Assembly (NCBI GenBank): GCA_902805805.1
Contig: CADCUE010000081.1
Location: 1 to 13,661 of the forward strand
Origin: an uncultured Frankineae bacterium
GTDB lineage: Bacteria > Actinomycetota > Actinomycetes > Mycobacteriales > SCTD01
Direction: 5' to 3'
Length of the DNA: 13,661 nucleotides
Each line of letters starts with the position of its first letter. The first letter of the stretch is position 1. The position numbers and the translations under genes were made by a program. The notes below the pieces were generated by a model. That model had not been told where the DNA came from. It did not search any database and worked only from the letters and a program-made list of their open reading frames with translations. Positions 6,029-13,571 of this stretch are shown one piece after another.

Positions 6029-7495
6029 ATGGCGGAGGGCGCCCGCCCGAGCGGTCCGGCAGGCGACGGGACGAGCGTCGGGCGGCCGCTCGCCGGCGAG
6101 CGGTCCGGGACGGACCCGGCCGACCTCACGCTGGTCGAGCTGCGTGCGCTCCTGGAGACCCGGCAGCTGTCGGCGCGTGAGCTCCTCGCCGCCTGCCTGG
6201 CGCGCGTGCAGCGCTCCGAGCCGCAGGTGCAGGCCTTCGTCGTCCTCACACCGGACAGGGCGCTGGCTGCCGCGGAGCGCGCTGACGCCGACCGGGCCGC
6301 CGGACGGCCGACGGGACCGCTCGCCGGTGTGCCCGTGGCGCTCAAGGACCTCTACCTCACCCGTGGCGTGCCGACGACCGCGTCCAGCCAGGTCCTCGCC
6401 GGCCACGACCCGGGCGTCGACGCCGCGGTGTGGGCGCGGCTGCGGGACGCCGGCGCCGGGCTGCTCGGCAAGACGACGCTGCACGAGTTCGCGTACGGGA
6501 CCGGCTCGCACCCGACCCGCAACCCGTGGGACCTGGCGCGCACCCCGGGCGGCTCCTCGGGCGGGTCCGGCGCCGCGCTGGCCGCCCGCATGGTCCCGGT
6601 CGCCACCGGCACGGACACCGGCGGCTCGCTGCGCATCCCGGCCGCCGCGTGCGGCGTCACGAGCCTGCGGCCGGCGCACGGGCGGGTGTCGGCGTACGGC
6701 GTGCTGCCGCTGTCGCGGTCCCTGGACACCGCCGGTCCGATGGCGCGCCGGATGCGGGACGTCAGCTGGTTGCTGCGCCTGCTCGCCGGTCACGACCCTC
6801 GCGACCCCGGCTCCCGCGACGAGCCCGTGCCGGACTACCCCGACGCTGCCCGCGAGGACCTGCGGGGCGTGCGCCTCGGCCTCGCGACGCGCTTGTTCTG
6901 GGACGACGTCGACGACGACGTCGCGGCGGTCTGCCGCTCCGGTCTGGCCCGGCTCGTCGAGCGCGGCGCCGAGCTCGTCCCGGTCGACCCGCCCGCCGAC
7001 ACGGACGCGGTGATGGGCTTCCCCGGCGCCTACTTCGCGGTCATGGGGCCGGAGTCCCTCGAGCACCACGCCGCCTGGCTGGCCGACCGGGAGCACCTCT
7101 ACACCGACGCGGTGCGGCACCGCTTCGGCCAGGCCCGCTCGGTGACGCCCGAGGCGTACGCGCAGGGGCAGCGGGACCGGGCCCGGTGGGCCGACCAGTG
7201 GCGCGCCGTGTTCGCCGCCTCCCGGCTCGACGCGATCGCCCACCCGACGATCCCCGAGCCGCCGGCGGTCGTCCCGGACGACGGCCGAGGGGCGGGTCCG
7301 TCCCTGCGCACCACCCGGGCCTGGTCGATCAGCGGCTTCCCGGCGCTCTCGGTGCCCGCCGGACTCGACGGCCGCGGGCTGCCGGTCGGCCTCGAGCTCG
7401 CCGGGCTGCCCGAGGCGGAGGCCGAGCTCGTCGGGCTCGGCATCACGCTCGACGAGGACGTCCGGCTGTGGGCGCAGCCGTCTCCCCTGGCCTGA
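6029..7495 (+). CDS. Amidase-signature family hydrolase
   Basis: A 488-residue amidase-signature enzyme, which hydrolyses a carboxamide to acid plus ammonia or amine. The Ser-cisSer-Lys triad is readable: K106 in PVALKDLYLTRG, cis-serine S176 in TPGGSSGGSGAALA (172-185), and nucleophile S200 in GTDTGGSLRIPAAACG (194-209). The 24-residue spacing between the serines equals that of FAAH. A C-terminal SISGFPALSVPAG is also typical. The ATG at 6029 lies 14 bp after the crotonase stop with only a weak purine stretch (GAGGCGG) upstream; the frame is open further upstream, but that segment is arginine-rich shadow of the crotonase gene. It is unlikely to be GatA because no gatB or gatC lies nearby. 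As the last gene of the run it could release an acid for the ligase from an amide, or be unrelated. Substrate unknown. Confidence 0.9.
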   Translation: MAEGARPSGPAGDGTSVGRPLAGERSGTDPADLTLVELRALLETRQLSARELLAACLARVQRSEPQVQAFVVLTPDRALAAAERADADRAAGRPTGPLAGVPVALKDLYLTRGVPTTASSQVLAGHDPGVDAAVWARLRDAGAGLLGKTTLHEFAYGTGSHPTRNPWDLARTPGGSSGGSGAALAARMVPVATGTDTGGSLRIPAAACGVTSLRPAHGRVSAYGVLPLSRSLDTAGPMARRMRDVSWLLRLLAGHDPRDPGSRDEPVPDYPDAAREDLRGVRLGLATRLFWDDVDDDVAAVCRSGLARLVERGAELVPVDPPADTDAVMGFPGAYFAVMGPESLEHHAAWLADREHLYTDAVRHRFGQARSVTPEAYAQGQRDRARWADQWRAVFAASRLDAIAHPTIPEPPAVVPDDGRGAGPSLRTTRAWSISGFPALSVPAGLDGRGLPVGLELAGLPEAEAELVGLGITLDEDVRLWAQPSPLA

Positions 7496-7541
7496 GGGCA
7501 GGACCGCAATCCACTGGACGCCGGTGGCAACGTGACAGGAC

Positions 7542-8597
7542 GTGCAGACCACGTCCACGTCCACGACCGCCACCGCCGACGTGCAGGTGCACCTGCTGGA
7601 CCCCCGGGACGAGCGGGCGTTCGACTCCTGGTTCGCCGTGATCGAGGCCGCGGAGCGGCACGACCGGCCGCGGGAGCCGGGTGAGCTGCTGCACGAGCAG
7701 CGCCGCCTCGCCCTCGACGGCGCCGGTCCGGACCCCGACACCGCGATCGTGCTGCTGAGCGCCTCGGTCGGCGGCGAGGTCGTCGGCGCGGCGCGCCTCG
7801 AGCTGCCGATGCGGGACAACCTCCACCTGTGCGAGCTGGTGCTGTGCGTGCACCCGTCGGCGCGCGGCCACGGCGTCGCGCGCGCCGTGCAGGCCGAGGT
7901 GGAGCGGTGCGCCCGCGACCGCGGACGCTCGACGCTGCTGACGTACGCCGACGAGCCGCCGGGCTCGGAGGGCCGGTCGGGCAACCGCGCCGCCGCCCGA
8001 GCGCTGGGGTACGCGGTCGCGCAGCAGGAGGTGCGTCGCGACATCGACCTGCCGCTCGACCCGGCGCGCGTGGCCCGGCTCGAGCTGGCCTGCCGGCCGT
8101 ACGCCGTCGACTACCAGCTCCGCGCCTGGCGGGACGCGTGCCCGGACGACCTGCTCGACGACCTCGCCGAGCTGCACCGGCTGATGTCGACCGACGTGCC
8201 CAAGGACGAGATGGACTGGCGCGAGGAGGTCTGGGACGGCCCCCGCGTGCGCCGCAGCGAGGAGCGGGTGCAGGCGTCGGACCGCACGTACGTCGGCGTC
8301 GGTGCGGTCCACGTCCCGAGCGGCCGCATGGTGGCCTTCACCGCCATGGGCCTGCCGCGCTCGCAGCCGGCGCGGGCCTACCAGTGGGAGACGCTCGTCT
8401 CGGCCGACCACCGGGGGCACCGCCTCGGGACGCTGGTCAAGCTCGCCGCGCTGCAGGAGCTCGCGGCGAGCAGCCCGCAGACGCGGTTCATCACGACGTG
8501 GAACGCCCAGGAGAACGCGCCGATGATCGCCGTGAACGACGCGCTGGGGGCCCGCGTCAACGGGCGCCTGGCCGTCCTGCAGAAGGTGCTGGCCTAG
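7542..8597 (+). CDS. Tandem GNAT-domain N-acetyltransferase
   Basis: A 351-residue protein with two GNAT folds. The N-domain shows acetyl-CoA-binding motif A as VHPSARGHGVARAV (103-116). The C-domain shows VSADHRGHRLGTLVK (286-300) and then NAQENAPMIAVNDALG (321-336), the usual motif-B region. Double-GNAT proteins, such as mycothiol synthase and some resistance or protein acetyltransferases, are common in actinobacteria; this one does not show enough to name a substrate. The first in-frame start is GTG 7542, directly after an in-frame TGA, but no well-placed Shine-Dalgarno precedes it. GTG 7581 or 7587 are alternatives, because the first 13 residues are a low-complexity Thr/Ser/Ala stretch. 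The gene is 46 bp after the amidase, possibly its own unit. Its TAG stop overlaps that of the convergent transporter. Confidence 0.88.
   Translation: MQTTSTSTTATADVQVHLLDPRDERAFDSWFAVIEAAERHDRPREPGELLHEQRRLALDGAGPDPDTAIVLLSASVGGEVVGAARLELPMRDNLHLCELVLCVHPSARGHGVARAVQAEVERCARDRGRSTLLTYADEPPGSEGRSGNRAAARALGYAVAQQEVRRDIDLPLDPARVARLELACRPYAVDYQLRAWRDACPDDLLDDLAELHRLMSTDVPKDEMDWREEVWDGPRVRRSEERVQASDRTYVGVGAVHVPSGRMVAFTAMGLPRSQPARAYQWETLVSADHRGHRLGTLVKLAALQELAASSPQTRFITTWNAQENAPMIAVNDALGARVNGRLAVLQKVLA
8594..8597. other. Overlapping convergent stop codons (CTAG)
   Basis: The plus-strand GNAT gene ends in TAG at 8595-8597 and the minus-strand transporter ends in TAG read from 8594-8596. The two stops therefore share a palindromic CTAG. 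No room is left for a terminator between the genes, so each transcript must run into the other gene as antisense RNA. Confidence 0.9.
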
Positions 8598-9547
8598 ACC
8601 GGTCCCACGTGCGTGACCCCGCCGACCTCGGCGGCGACGTCCTGGTCGTCGGGGCGGCGCGGTCCGAGCTCGACGAGGTACATGGCGGTCAGCACCAGCG
8701 CGCCGCCGAGGACGACGCGCGGCCCGAGGCGCTCGCCGCCGAGCAGGACGGCGAACAGCCCGGCGAACACCGGCTCCATCGTCATGATGATGGCGGCCCG
8801 GGTGGCCGGCAGGTGGGCCTGGGCCCAGGTCTGCACGACCAGCGCCAGCGCACCGGCGATCAGCGCCATGTAGACCAGCGAGCCCCAGTCACCCGCCGTC
8901 TGCGGCAGCGCGAGCCCGCCGGGCACCGCGCCCGCGCCGCACACGAGAGTGATCGTGACCAGCTGCACGACGGTGAGGCCGAGCGCGTTGCGACCGCTGC
9001 TCCAGGCGCCCAGGCCGACGATGTGCGCGGCGTAGAGCGCGGCGGACGCCAGGGTCAGCGCCTCGCCGGTGCCCACGGCCAGCCCCTGCAGCGACAGCAC
9101 GGCGAGGCCCACGGTGGCCAGGGCGACGGCGCACCAGACGGTCCGGCCGATGCGCGCCCGCAGCAGCAGCGCGCCGAGCAGCGGCGTGAACACGACGTAC
9201 ATCCCGGTCACGAAGCCCGACACGGAGGCGGAGGTCGTCTGCAGCCCGACGGTCTGCAGCACCTGCGCCGCGCCGTAGACCAGGCCCAGCAGCACGCCGT
9301 TGCGGCGCTCGAGCGCGGTCAGGAGCATCACCGAGCGCGGCGCCAGCAGCCAGACGGCGACGGCCGCGAGCCCGAAGCGGACGGCGAGGAAGTCGGTCAC
9401 CGGGATGCGCTCGACGACGCCCTTGAGCAGGAAGAACGTCGAGCCCCACGTGGCGGTGACGGCGAGCAGGCCGAGGACGGCCAGCGTCGTGCGCGAGGGG
9501 CGGAGGGCCCGGCGGTCCGGCGCGGTCGAGGTGCTCACCCGGGCCAT
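8594..9547 (-). CDS. EamA/DMT-superfamily transporter
   Basis: A 317-residue integral membrane protein with about ten hydrophobic helices and two EamA repeats. The first repeat opens with VTATWGSTFFLLKG (30-43) and ends with GFVTGMYVVFTPLLGALLL (111-129). The second ends with MTMEPVFAGLFAVLLGGERL (255-274) followed by GGALVLTAMYLVEL. EamA proteins export amino acids or other small metabolites across the cytoplasmic membrane. The ATG at 9547 (minus) gives a short basic N-terminus before helix 1; GTG at 9538 is an alternative start. The frame stays open far upstream, but that part is antisense to other genes. The divergent Lrp/AsnC gene 45 bp away suggests an amino acid or related ligand and local regulation. 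The substrate itself cannot be read from sequence. Confidence 0.92.
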   Translation of the reverse strand: MARVSTSTAPDRRALRPSRTTLAVLGLLAVTATWGSTFFLLKGVVERIPVTDFLAVRFGLAAVAVWLLAPRSVMLLTALERRNGVLLGLVYGAAQVLQTVGLQTTSASVSGFVTGMYVVFTPLLGALLLRARIGRTVWCAVALATVGLAVLSLQGLAVGTGEALTLASAALYAAHIVGLGAWSSGRNALGLTVVQLVTITLVCGAGAVPGGLALPQTAGDWGSLVYMALIAGALALVVQTWAQAHLPATRAAIIMTMEPVFAGLFAVLLGGERLGPRVVLGGALVLTAMYLVELGPRRPDDQDVAAEVGGVTHVGPV

Positions 9548-9575
9548 GCCACCACAGCCGCGGTGCGACGATGGC
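9543..9575. promoter_or_regulatory. Candidate operator in the divergent EamA-Lrp intergenic region
   Basis: The 45-bp gap (9548-9592) must hold control elements for both divergent genes, unless promoters lie inside the coding regions. It contains nested inverted repeats: GCCAT (9543-9547) with ATGGC (9571-9575), and CACC (9550-9553) with GGTG (9562-9565). Their centres differ by about 1.5 bp. The outer left arm includes the transporter start codon. Lrp/AsnC proteins bind loosely conserved dyads, so this is a possible autoregulatory site, but short repeats are frequent in such GC-rich DNA. Confidence 0.3.
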
Positions 9576-9592
9576 CTCGTGGCAGGACGAGG

Positions 9593-10036
9593 ATGAGCGA
9601 CCGCCGTCTGGACCCCGTGGACGAGCGGATCCTCCGTCTGCTCGTGCGCAACGCCCGCGCCACCTGGCGGGAGGTGGGTGACGCCGTCGGGCTGTCGGCC
9701 AACGCCGTGGCGCAGCGGGTGCGCCGGCTCGAGCAGGTGGGCATCGTCCGCGGCTGGACCGCCGTGCTCGACCCGGCCGTGGACGGCGCCGCCGGGACCG
9801 CGCTGGTCCTGCTCAAGGTGACGACCGACGCCGACGCCGCCGCGCTGGAGGAGGCGATGATCGCGCTGCCGTGCGTGCGCGAGGTGCTCGACCTCAGCGG
9901 CCCGGTCGACTACGAGGTACGGGTGCGCTTCGCCGGCCAGCGCGACCTCTACGAGGCGACGAACGCGCTGCGGGCGCTGCCGGGTGTGGTCGGCATCGAG
10001 ACCCGGACGGTCCTGCGCGAGGTCCTGCACCGCTGA
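9593..10036 (+). CDS. Lrp/AsnC-family transcriptional regulator
   Basis: A 147-residue protein of the normal Lrp/AsnC length. The N-terminal winged helix-turn-helix reads LDPVDERILRLLVRNARATW followed by VGLSANAVAQRVRRLEQVGIVRGW (32-55). The C-terminal RAM ligand-binding/oligomerisation domain runs from about residue 68, with LVLLKVT, LSGPVDYEVRV (101-111) and LPGVVGIETRTVL (129-141). Such proteins form dimers and octamers and respond to amino acids. The ATG at 9593 is preceded by AGGA (9584-9587) with 5-nt spacing; a nearby ATG at 9571 is out of frame. It is transcribed divergently from the EamA transporter, which is its most likely target together with itself. The downstream thyX is separated by about 105 bp and is probably independently expressed. 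The effector is unknown. Confidence 0.93.
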   Translation: MSDRRLDPVDERILRLLVRNARATWREVGDAVGLSANAVAQRVRRLEQVGIVRGWTAVLDPAVDGAAGTALVLLKVTTDADAAALEEAMIALPCVREVLDLSGPVDYEVRVRFAGQRDLYEATNALRALPGVVGIETRTVLREVLHR

Positions 10037-10075
10037 GGCGACGCGCGCCTGCGGCAGCTCCTCGTGCGGGCTGGC

Positions 10076-10081
10076 TACGCT
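10076..10081 (+). promoter_or_regulatory. Possible -10 element for thyX
   Basis: TACGCT within GGCTACGCTGGG fits the actinobacterial -10 pattern TANNNT. It lies 60 bp before the chosen thyX start, in the 105-bp gap after the Lrp gene. I see no convincing -35 box at the usual distance, so confidence is low. Confidence 0.3.
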
Positions 10082-10131
10082 GGGCCGGCCGCTGCTTCCC
10101 CAGCCGCGCGGCCCGTTCGTCCTCGTCCCGT

Positions 10132-10135
10132 GGAG
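10132..10135 (+). promoter_or_regulatory. Ribosome-binding site supporting a TTG start for thyX
   Basis: GGAG at 10132-10135 lies 6 nt before TTG 10142. The competing GTG at 10130 overlaps this purine stretch and has no Shine-Dalgarno of its own. The TTG start also gives a protein whose length and N-terminus match the M. tuberculosis enzyme as I recall it. Confidence 0.5.
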
Positions 10136-10141
10136 TCTTCG

Positions 10142-10894
10142 TTGGTCGCGCTCGCGCCGCTGCAGGTCCAGGTCATCGCCTACACGCACTTCGAGCCGCC
10201 GGTCGACGTGCCGTGGGAGACCGACGTCGACGGCGGCCAGGCGCTCGCCGAGTTCGCCGGCCGCGCCTGCTACCAGTCCTGGAGCAAGCCGAACCCGGTC
10301 ACCGCGACCAACGCCGGCTACCTGCGGCACATCCTCGAGGTGGGGCACCTGTCGGTGCTCGAGCACGGCAGCGTGTCGTTCTACCTGACCGGCATCTCCC
10401 GGTCGCTGACGCACGAGCTGATCCGCCACCGGCACTTCAGCTACTCGCAGCTGTCGCAGCGGTACGTCCCCGAGCGCGACGCCGCGATGGTGGAGCCCGC
10501 GGTCATCGCCGAGGACCCCGAGCTGCACGCCATGTTCGTCGAGGCGGGGGAGCAGGCGCTGGCGTCGTACACGCGGCTGCTCGAGGGCCTGGAGAAGAAG
10601 TTCGCCGACGTCGACAACGTCACCAGCCGGCGCAAGCAGGCCCGCCAGGCCGCCCGGGCGGTGCTCCCCAACGCCACCGAGACCCGCATCGTGGTGACCG
10701 GCAACTACCGGGCGATGCGGCACTTCGTCGCCATGCGGGCCAGCGAGCACGCCGACGTCGAGATCCGCGAGCTGGCCATCGCGATGCTGCGCGAGCTGCA
10801 GCGCGTCGCGCCCAACGCGTTCGCCGACTTCGAGGTCTCGACGCTCCCGGACGGCACCGAGGTGGCCTCCAGCCCGCTCGTGGGCGAGGGCTGA
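10142..10894 (+). CDS. thyX: Flavin-dependent thymidylate synthase ThyX
   Basis: ThyX methylates dUMP to dTMP using methylene-tetrahydrofolate, FAD and NADPH, and works as a homotetramer. The diagnostic ThyX motif [13 protein letters not shown] is at 95-107, and a conserved [12 protein letters not shown] segment contains R199, the dUMP-site arginine in the M. tuberculosis numbering. Starting at TTG 10142 gives 250 residues, equal to the M. tuberculosis protein, with APLQVQVIA at the same distance from the N-terminus. GTG 10130 (four residues longer) is the main alternative, and GTG 10064 adds a Pro/Ala-rich stretch that is unlikely to be real. It is followed by dapA after 61 bp and then rnj, the same order as in mycobacteria. 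Identification is very secure; the exact start is less so. Confidence 0.96.
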   Translation: MVALAPLQVQVIAYTHFEPPVDVPWETDVDGGQALAEFAGRACYQSWSKPNPVTATNAGYLRHILEVGHLSVLEHGSVSFYLTGISRSLTHELIRHRHFSYSQLSQRYVPERDAAMVEPAVIAEDPELHAMFVEAGEQALASYTRLLEGLEKKFADVDNVTSRRKQARQAARAVLPNATETRIVVTGNYRAMRHFVAMRASEHADVEIRELAIAMLRELQRVAPNAFADFEVSTLPDGTEVASSPLVGEG

Positions 10895-10943
10895 CCCGGT
10901 CGTCGCGCCCTCGCGCGTCCCCGCTCCAGCACTGCCCGGTGGG

Positions 10944-10949
10944 TAGCCT
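10944..10949 (+). promoter_or_regulatory. Putative -10 box for a leaderless dapA transcript
   Basis: TAGCCT lies 6 bp upstream of the dapA ATG. Transcription from such a TANNNT element would begin at or next to the ATG, giving a leaderless mRNA, which is common in actinobacteria. Consistent with this, no Shine-Dalgarno is visible before the ATG. A clear -35 is not seen. Confidence 0.45.
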
Positions 10950-10955
10950 TCGCCC

Positions 10956-11849
10956 ATGACCTCGCCCGCCGCGCCGTTCGGCCGTGTCCTCACGGCGATG
11001 GTCACGCCGTTCACCGCCGACGGCGAGCTCGACCTCGACCGCGCGGCCTCGCTCGCCGACGCCCTGGTGTCGCAGGGCAACGACGGGCTGGTCGTCTCCG
11101 GGACGACAGGCGAGTCGCCGACGACCTCCGACGCCGAGAAGACGGCGCTCGTGCGCGCGGTCGTCGACGCCGTGGGCGACCGGGCCCACGTGCTGGCCGG
11201 GGTCGGGACCAACGACACCCGGCACACCGTCGAGCTCGCCCGCGCCGCGGAGAAGGCGGGCGCGACCGGGCTGCTCGTCGTGACGCCGTACTACTCGCGA
11301 CCTCCGCAGGCCGGGCTGGTCGCCCACGTCGAGCGGGTCGCCGGGTCCACCGCGCTGCCGGTCATGCTGTACGACATCCCGGGCCGCACCGGCGTGGCGC
11401 TGAGCTCCGAGACGCTCATCCAGCTCTCCGCCCACCCGCAGGTCGTCGCGGTCAAGGACGCCAAGGACGACCTGGGCGAGACGTCGTACGTCCTGGCCAA
11501 CAGCGACCTCGCCTACTACTCCGGCACCGACCAGCTCAACCTGCCGCTGCTGGCCGTCGGGGCGACGGGCATGGTCAGCGTCGTCAGCCACGTCGTCACC
11601 CCGCGGCTGGTCGAGATGGTCGCCGCCTTCGACGCCGGTGACGTCGCCCGCGCCCGCGACCTCCACCTGTCGTTGCAGCCGGTCTACCGAGGTCTGTTCC
11701 GCACCCAGGGCGTCATCCTGTCCAAGGCGGCGCTCGCGCTGCAGGGCACCCCGGTGGGGCCCGTACGGCTCCCGCTGGTCGACGCCACCGACGAGCAGCG
11801 CGCCGTCCTCGCGCAGGACCTGGCCGCTGGAGGAGTCCCGCTCGCATGA
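10956..11849 (+). CDS. dapA: 4-hydroxy-tetrahydrodipicolinate synthase DapA
   Basis: DapA condenses pyruvate with aspartate semialdehyde, the first committed step to diaminopimelate and lysine. The 297-residue TIM barrel shows the GTTGE motif (49-53; T50/T51), PYYSRP (111-116, with Y113 equivalent to E. coli Y107), YDIPGRTG (139-146; Y139 and R144) and the Schiff-base lysine K167 in VVAVKDAKDD. Length is normal. The ATG has no Shine-Dalgarno but a -10-like TAGCCT six bases upstream, suggesting leaderless initiation. The stop overlaps the rnj ATG (ATGA), so rnj is translationally coupled. The position between thyX and rnj, as in mycobacteria, makes this the housekeeping dapA rather than a catabolic aldolase of the same superfamily. 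Confidence 0.96.
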   Translation: MTSPAAPFGRVLTAMVTPFTADGELDLDRAASLADALVSQGNDGLVVSGTTGESPTTSDAEKTALVRAVVDAVGDRAHVLAGVGTNDTRHTVELARAAEKAGATGLLVVTPYYSRPPQAGLVAHVERVAGSTALPVMLYDIPGRTGVALSSETLIQLSAHPQVVAVKDAKDDLGETSYVLANSDLAYYSGTDQLNLPLLAVGATGMVSVVSHVVTPRLVEMVAAFDAGDVARARDLHLSLQPVYRGLFRTQGVILSKAALALQGTPVGPVRLPLVDATDEQRAVLAQDLAAGGVPLA

Positions 11850-13534
11850 GCCACCCGCACCCCCAGCTCGGCCCGCCCGCTCCGCTCGCCGACGGAGGCC
11901 TCCGGGTCGTCGCCCTCGGGGGGCTGGGCGAGATCGGCCGCAACATGACGGTCTTCGAGCACGCCGGTCGGCTGCTCGTCGTCGACTGCGGCGTGCTGTT
12001 CCCGGAGGTCGACCAGCCCGGGATCGACCTGATCCTGCCGGACTTCTCCCACATCCGGGACCGGCTCGACGACATCGAGGCCGTGGTGCTCACCCACGGG
12101 CACGAGGACCACCTCGGCGCGGTCCCGTACCTCCTGCGCGAGCGGGCGGACATCCCGATCGTGGGCAGCACGTTCACCCTCGCCCTGCTCGAGGCCAAGC
12201 TGCGCGAGCACCGGATCAAGCCGGTGCTGCGTCCGGTGCGCGAGGAGCAGCGGGAGCAGTACGGCCCGTTCGCCCTCGAGTTCTTCGCCGTCAACCACTC
12301 GATCCCGGACGCCCTGGCGGTCGCGATCAAGACGCAGGCCGGGATCGTGCTGCACACCGGCGACTTCAAGATGGACCAGCTGCCGATGGACGGCCGGCTC
12401 ACCGACCTCGGCGGCTTCGCCCGGCTGGGCCGCGAGGGCATCGACCTGCTGCTGTCCGACTCGACCAACGCCGAGCAGCCCGGCTTCGTCACCTCCGAGC
12501 GCGAGATCTCACCGGTGATCGACGACGTCGTGCGCACCTCGCACGGGCGGGTCATCGTGGCCTGCTTCGCCAGTCACGTGCACCGCGTGCAGGCCGTCAT
12601 CGACGCGGCCGAGCGGCACGGCCGGCACGTCGTGTTCGTGGGCCGGTCGATGGTCCGCAACATGGGGGTGGCCTCCGACCTCGGCTACCTGCGCATCCCG
12701 CCCGGCCTGATGGTCGACCTCAAGGACGTCGAGCACCTGCCGGACAACCGCGTGGTGCTCATCTCCACCGGGTCGCAGGGGGAGCCGCTGTCGGCGCTGT
12801 CGCGCATGGCGAACCGGTCGCACCACCAGATCCGCATCGAGGCGCAGGACACCGTGATCCTCGCGTCGTCGCTCATCCCGGGCAACGAGAACGCCGTCTA
12901 CCGGGTCATCAACGGGCTGTCCCGCTGGGGCGCGCGGGTCGTGCACAAGGGCGTCGCCAAGGTGCACGTCTCCGGGCACGCCTCCGCCGGTGAGCTGCTC
13001 TACCTGCTCAACGCCACGCGGCCGTCCAACGTCATGCCGGTGCACGGCGAGTGGCGCCACCTGCGCGCGCACGCCGAGCTGGCCCGGCTCACCGGGGTGC
13101 CCGTGGAGCGGATCGTGCTGGCCGAGGACGGCGTCGTGGTCGACCTCGTCGACGGCAAGGCCGAGATCGTCGGAGCGGTGCCGTGCGGCTACGTCTTCGT
13201 CGACGGCCTCGAGGTCGGCGACGTCGGCGAGTCGACGCTCAAGGACCGACGCATCCTCGGCGACGAGGGCTTCATCTCCGTGACGCTCGCCGTCGACAGC
13301 GTCACCGGCAAGATCGCCGGCGGTCCGGAGATCTCCGCCCGCGGGTTCAGCGACGACCGGTCTGCCTTCGACCCGGTCAAGGCGCTCATCGAGGCCGAGC
13401 TCGACCGGGCGGCCGGCGAGGGCGTGGCCGACGCGCACCAGATCGCGCAGAGCGTCCGCCGGCTGGTCGGGCGCTGGGTGTCGGACACCTACCGCCGCCG
13501 CCCGATGATCATCCCGGTGGTCGTCGAGGTCTGA
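11846..13534 (+). CDS. rnj: Ribonuclease J
   Basis: A 562-residue metallo-beta-lactamase/beta-CASP ribonuclease that matures and degrades RNA with endo- and 5'-3' exonuclease activity in the cytoplasm. Metal-binding motifs are HGHEDH (84-89), NHSIPD (150-155, H151) and HTGDFKMD (170-177, D173). The beta-CASP region carries CFASHVHRVQ (240-249), STGSQGEP (307-314), HVSGHAS (374-380) and MPVHGE (397-402). A C-terminal domain of about 100 residues follows, ending in RRRPMIIPVVVEV, a typical RNase J tail. Length matches bacterial RNase J and exceeds RNase Z. The ATG at 11846 overlaps the dapA stop as ATGA, so expression is coupled to lysine biosynthesis at least at the translational level. Downstream lie short GC-rich repeats and no clear terminator. 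Confidence 0.96.
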   Translation: MSHPHPQLGPPAPLADGGLRVVALGGLGEIGRNMTVFEHAGRLLVVDCGVLFPEVDQPGIDLILPDFSHIRDRLDDIEAVVLTHGHEDHLGAVPYLLRERADIPIVGSTFTLALLEAKLREHRIKPVLRPVREEQREQYGPFALEFFAVNHSIPDALAVAIKTQAGIVLHTGDFKMDQLPMDGRLTDLGGFARLGREGIDLLLSDSTNAEQPGFVTSEREISPVIDDVVRTSHGRVIVACFASHVHRVQAVIDAAERHGRHVVFVGRSMVRNMGVASDLGYLRIPPGLMVDLKDVEHLPDNRVVLISTGSQGEPLSALSRMANRSHHQIRIEAQDTVILASSLIPGNENAVYRVINGLSRWGARVVHKGVAKVHVSGHASAGELLYLLNATRPSNVMPVHGEWRHLRAHAELARLTGVPVERIVLAEDGVVVDLVDGKAEIVGAVPCGYVFVDGLEVGDVGESTLKDRRILGDEGFISVTLAVDSVTGKIAGGPEISARGFSDDRSAFDPVKALIEAELDRAAGEGVADAHQIAQSVRRLVGRWVSDTYRRRPMIIPVVVEV

Positions 13535-13547
13535 GGGTCGGCCGGCC

Positions 13548-13571
13548 CAGGTTCGGCGGGTCAGGTTCGGC
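13548..13571 (+). repeat. 10-bp direct repeat after rnj
   Basis: CAGGTTCGGC occurs at 13548-13557 and again at 13562-13571, a 14-bp period. It leads directly into the 13-bp tandem array and looks like part of the same slippage-prone region. The palindrome GGCCGGCC (13540-13547) precedes it. Confidence 0.7.

Noticed and set aside
6029..7495. GatA subunit of tRNA amidotransferase
   Set aside because: The same superfamily, but no gatB or gatC nearby and a catabolic context.
7829..10036. A 735-codon plus-strand frame ending in the Lrp protein
   Set aside because: Only the last 147 codons are real. The upstream part crosses the GNAT gene out of frame and the transporter in antisense.
8594..11227. 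An 877-codon open frame on the minus strand covering the transporter, Lrp and thyX regions
   Set aside because: Only the final 317 codons (from 9547) encode a recognisable membrane protein. The rest is antisense to Lrp, thyX and the start of dapA and has the Arg/Gly/Asp-rich look of a high-GC shadow frame.
11846..13534. RNase Z or a beta-lactamase
   Set aside because: The length, the beta-CASP motifs and the C-terminal domain identify RNase J.
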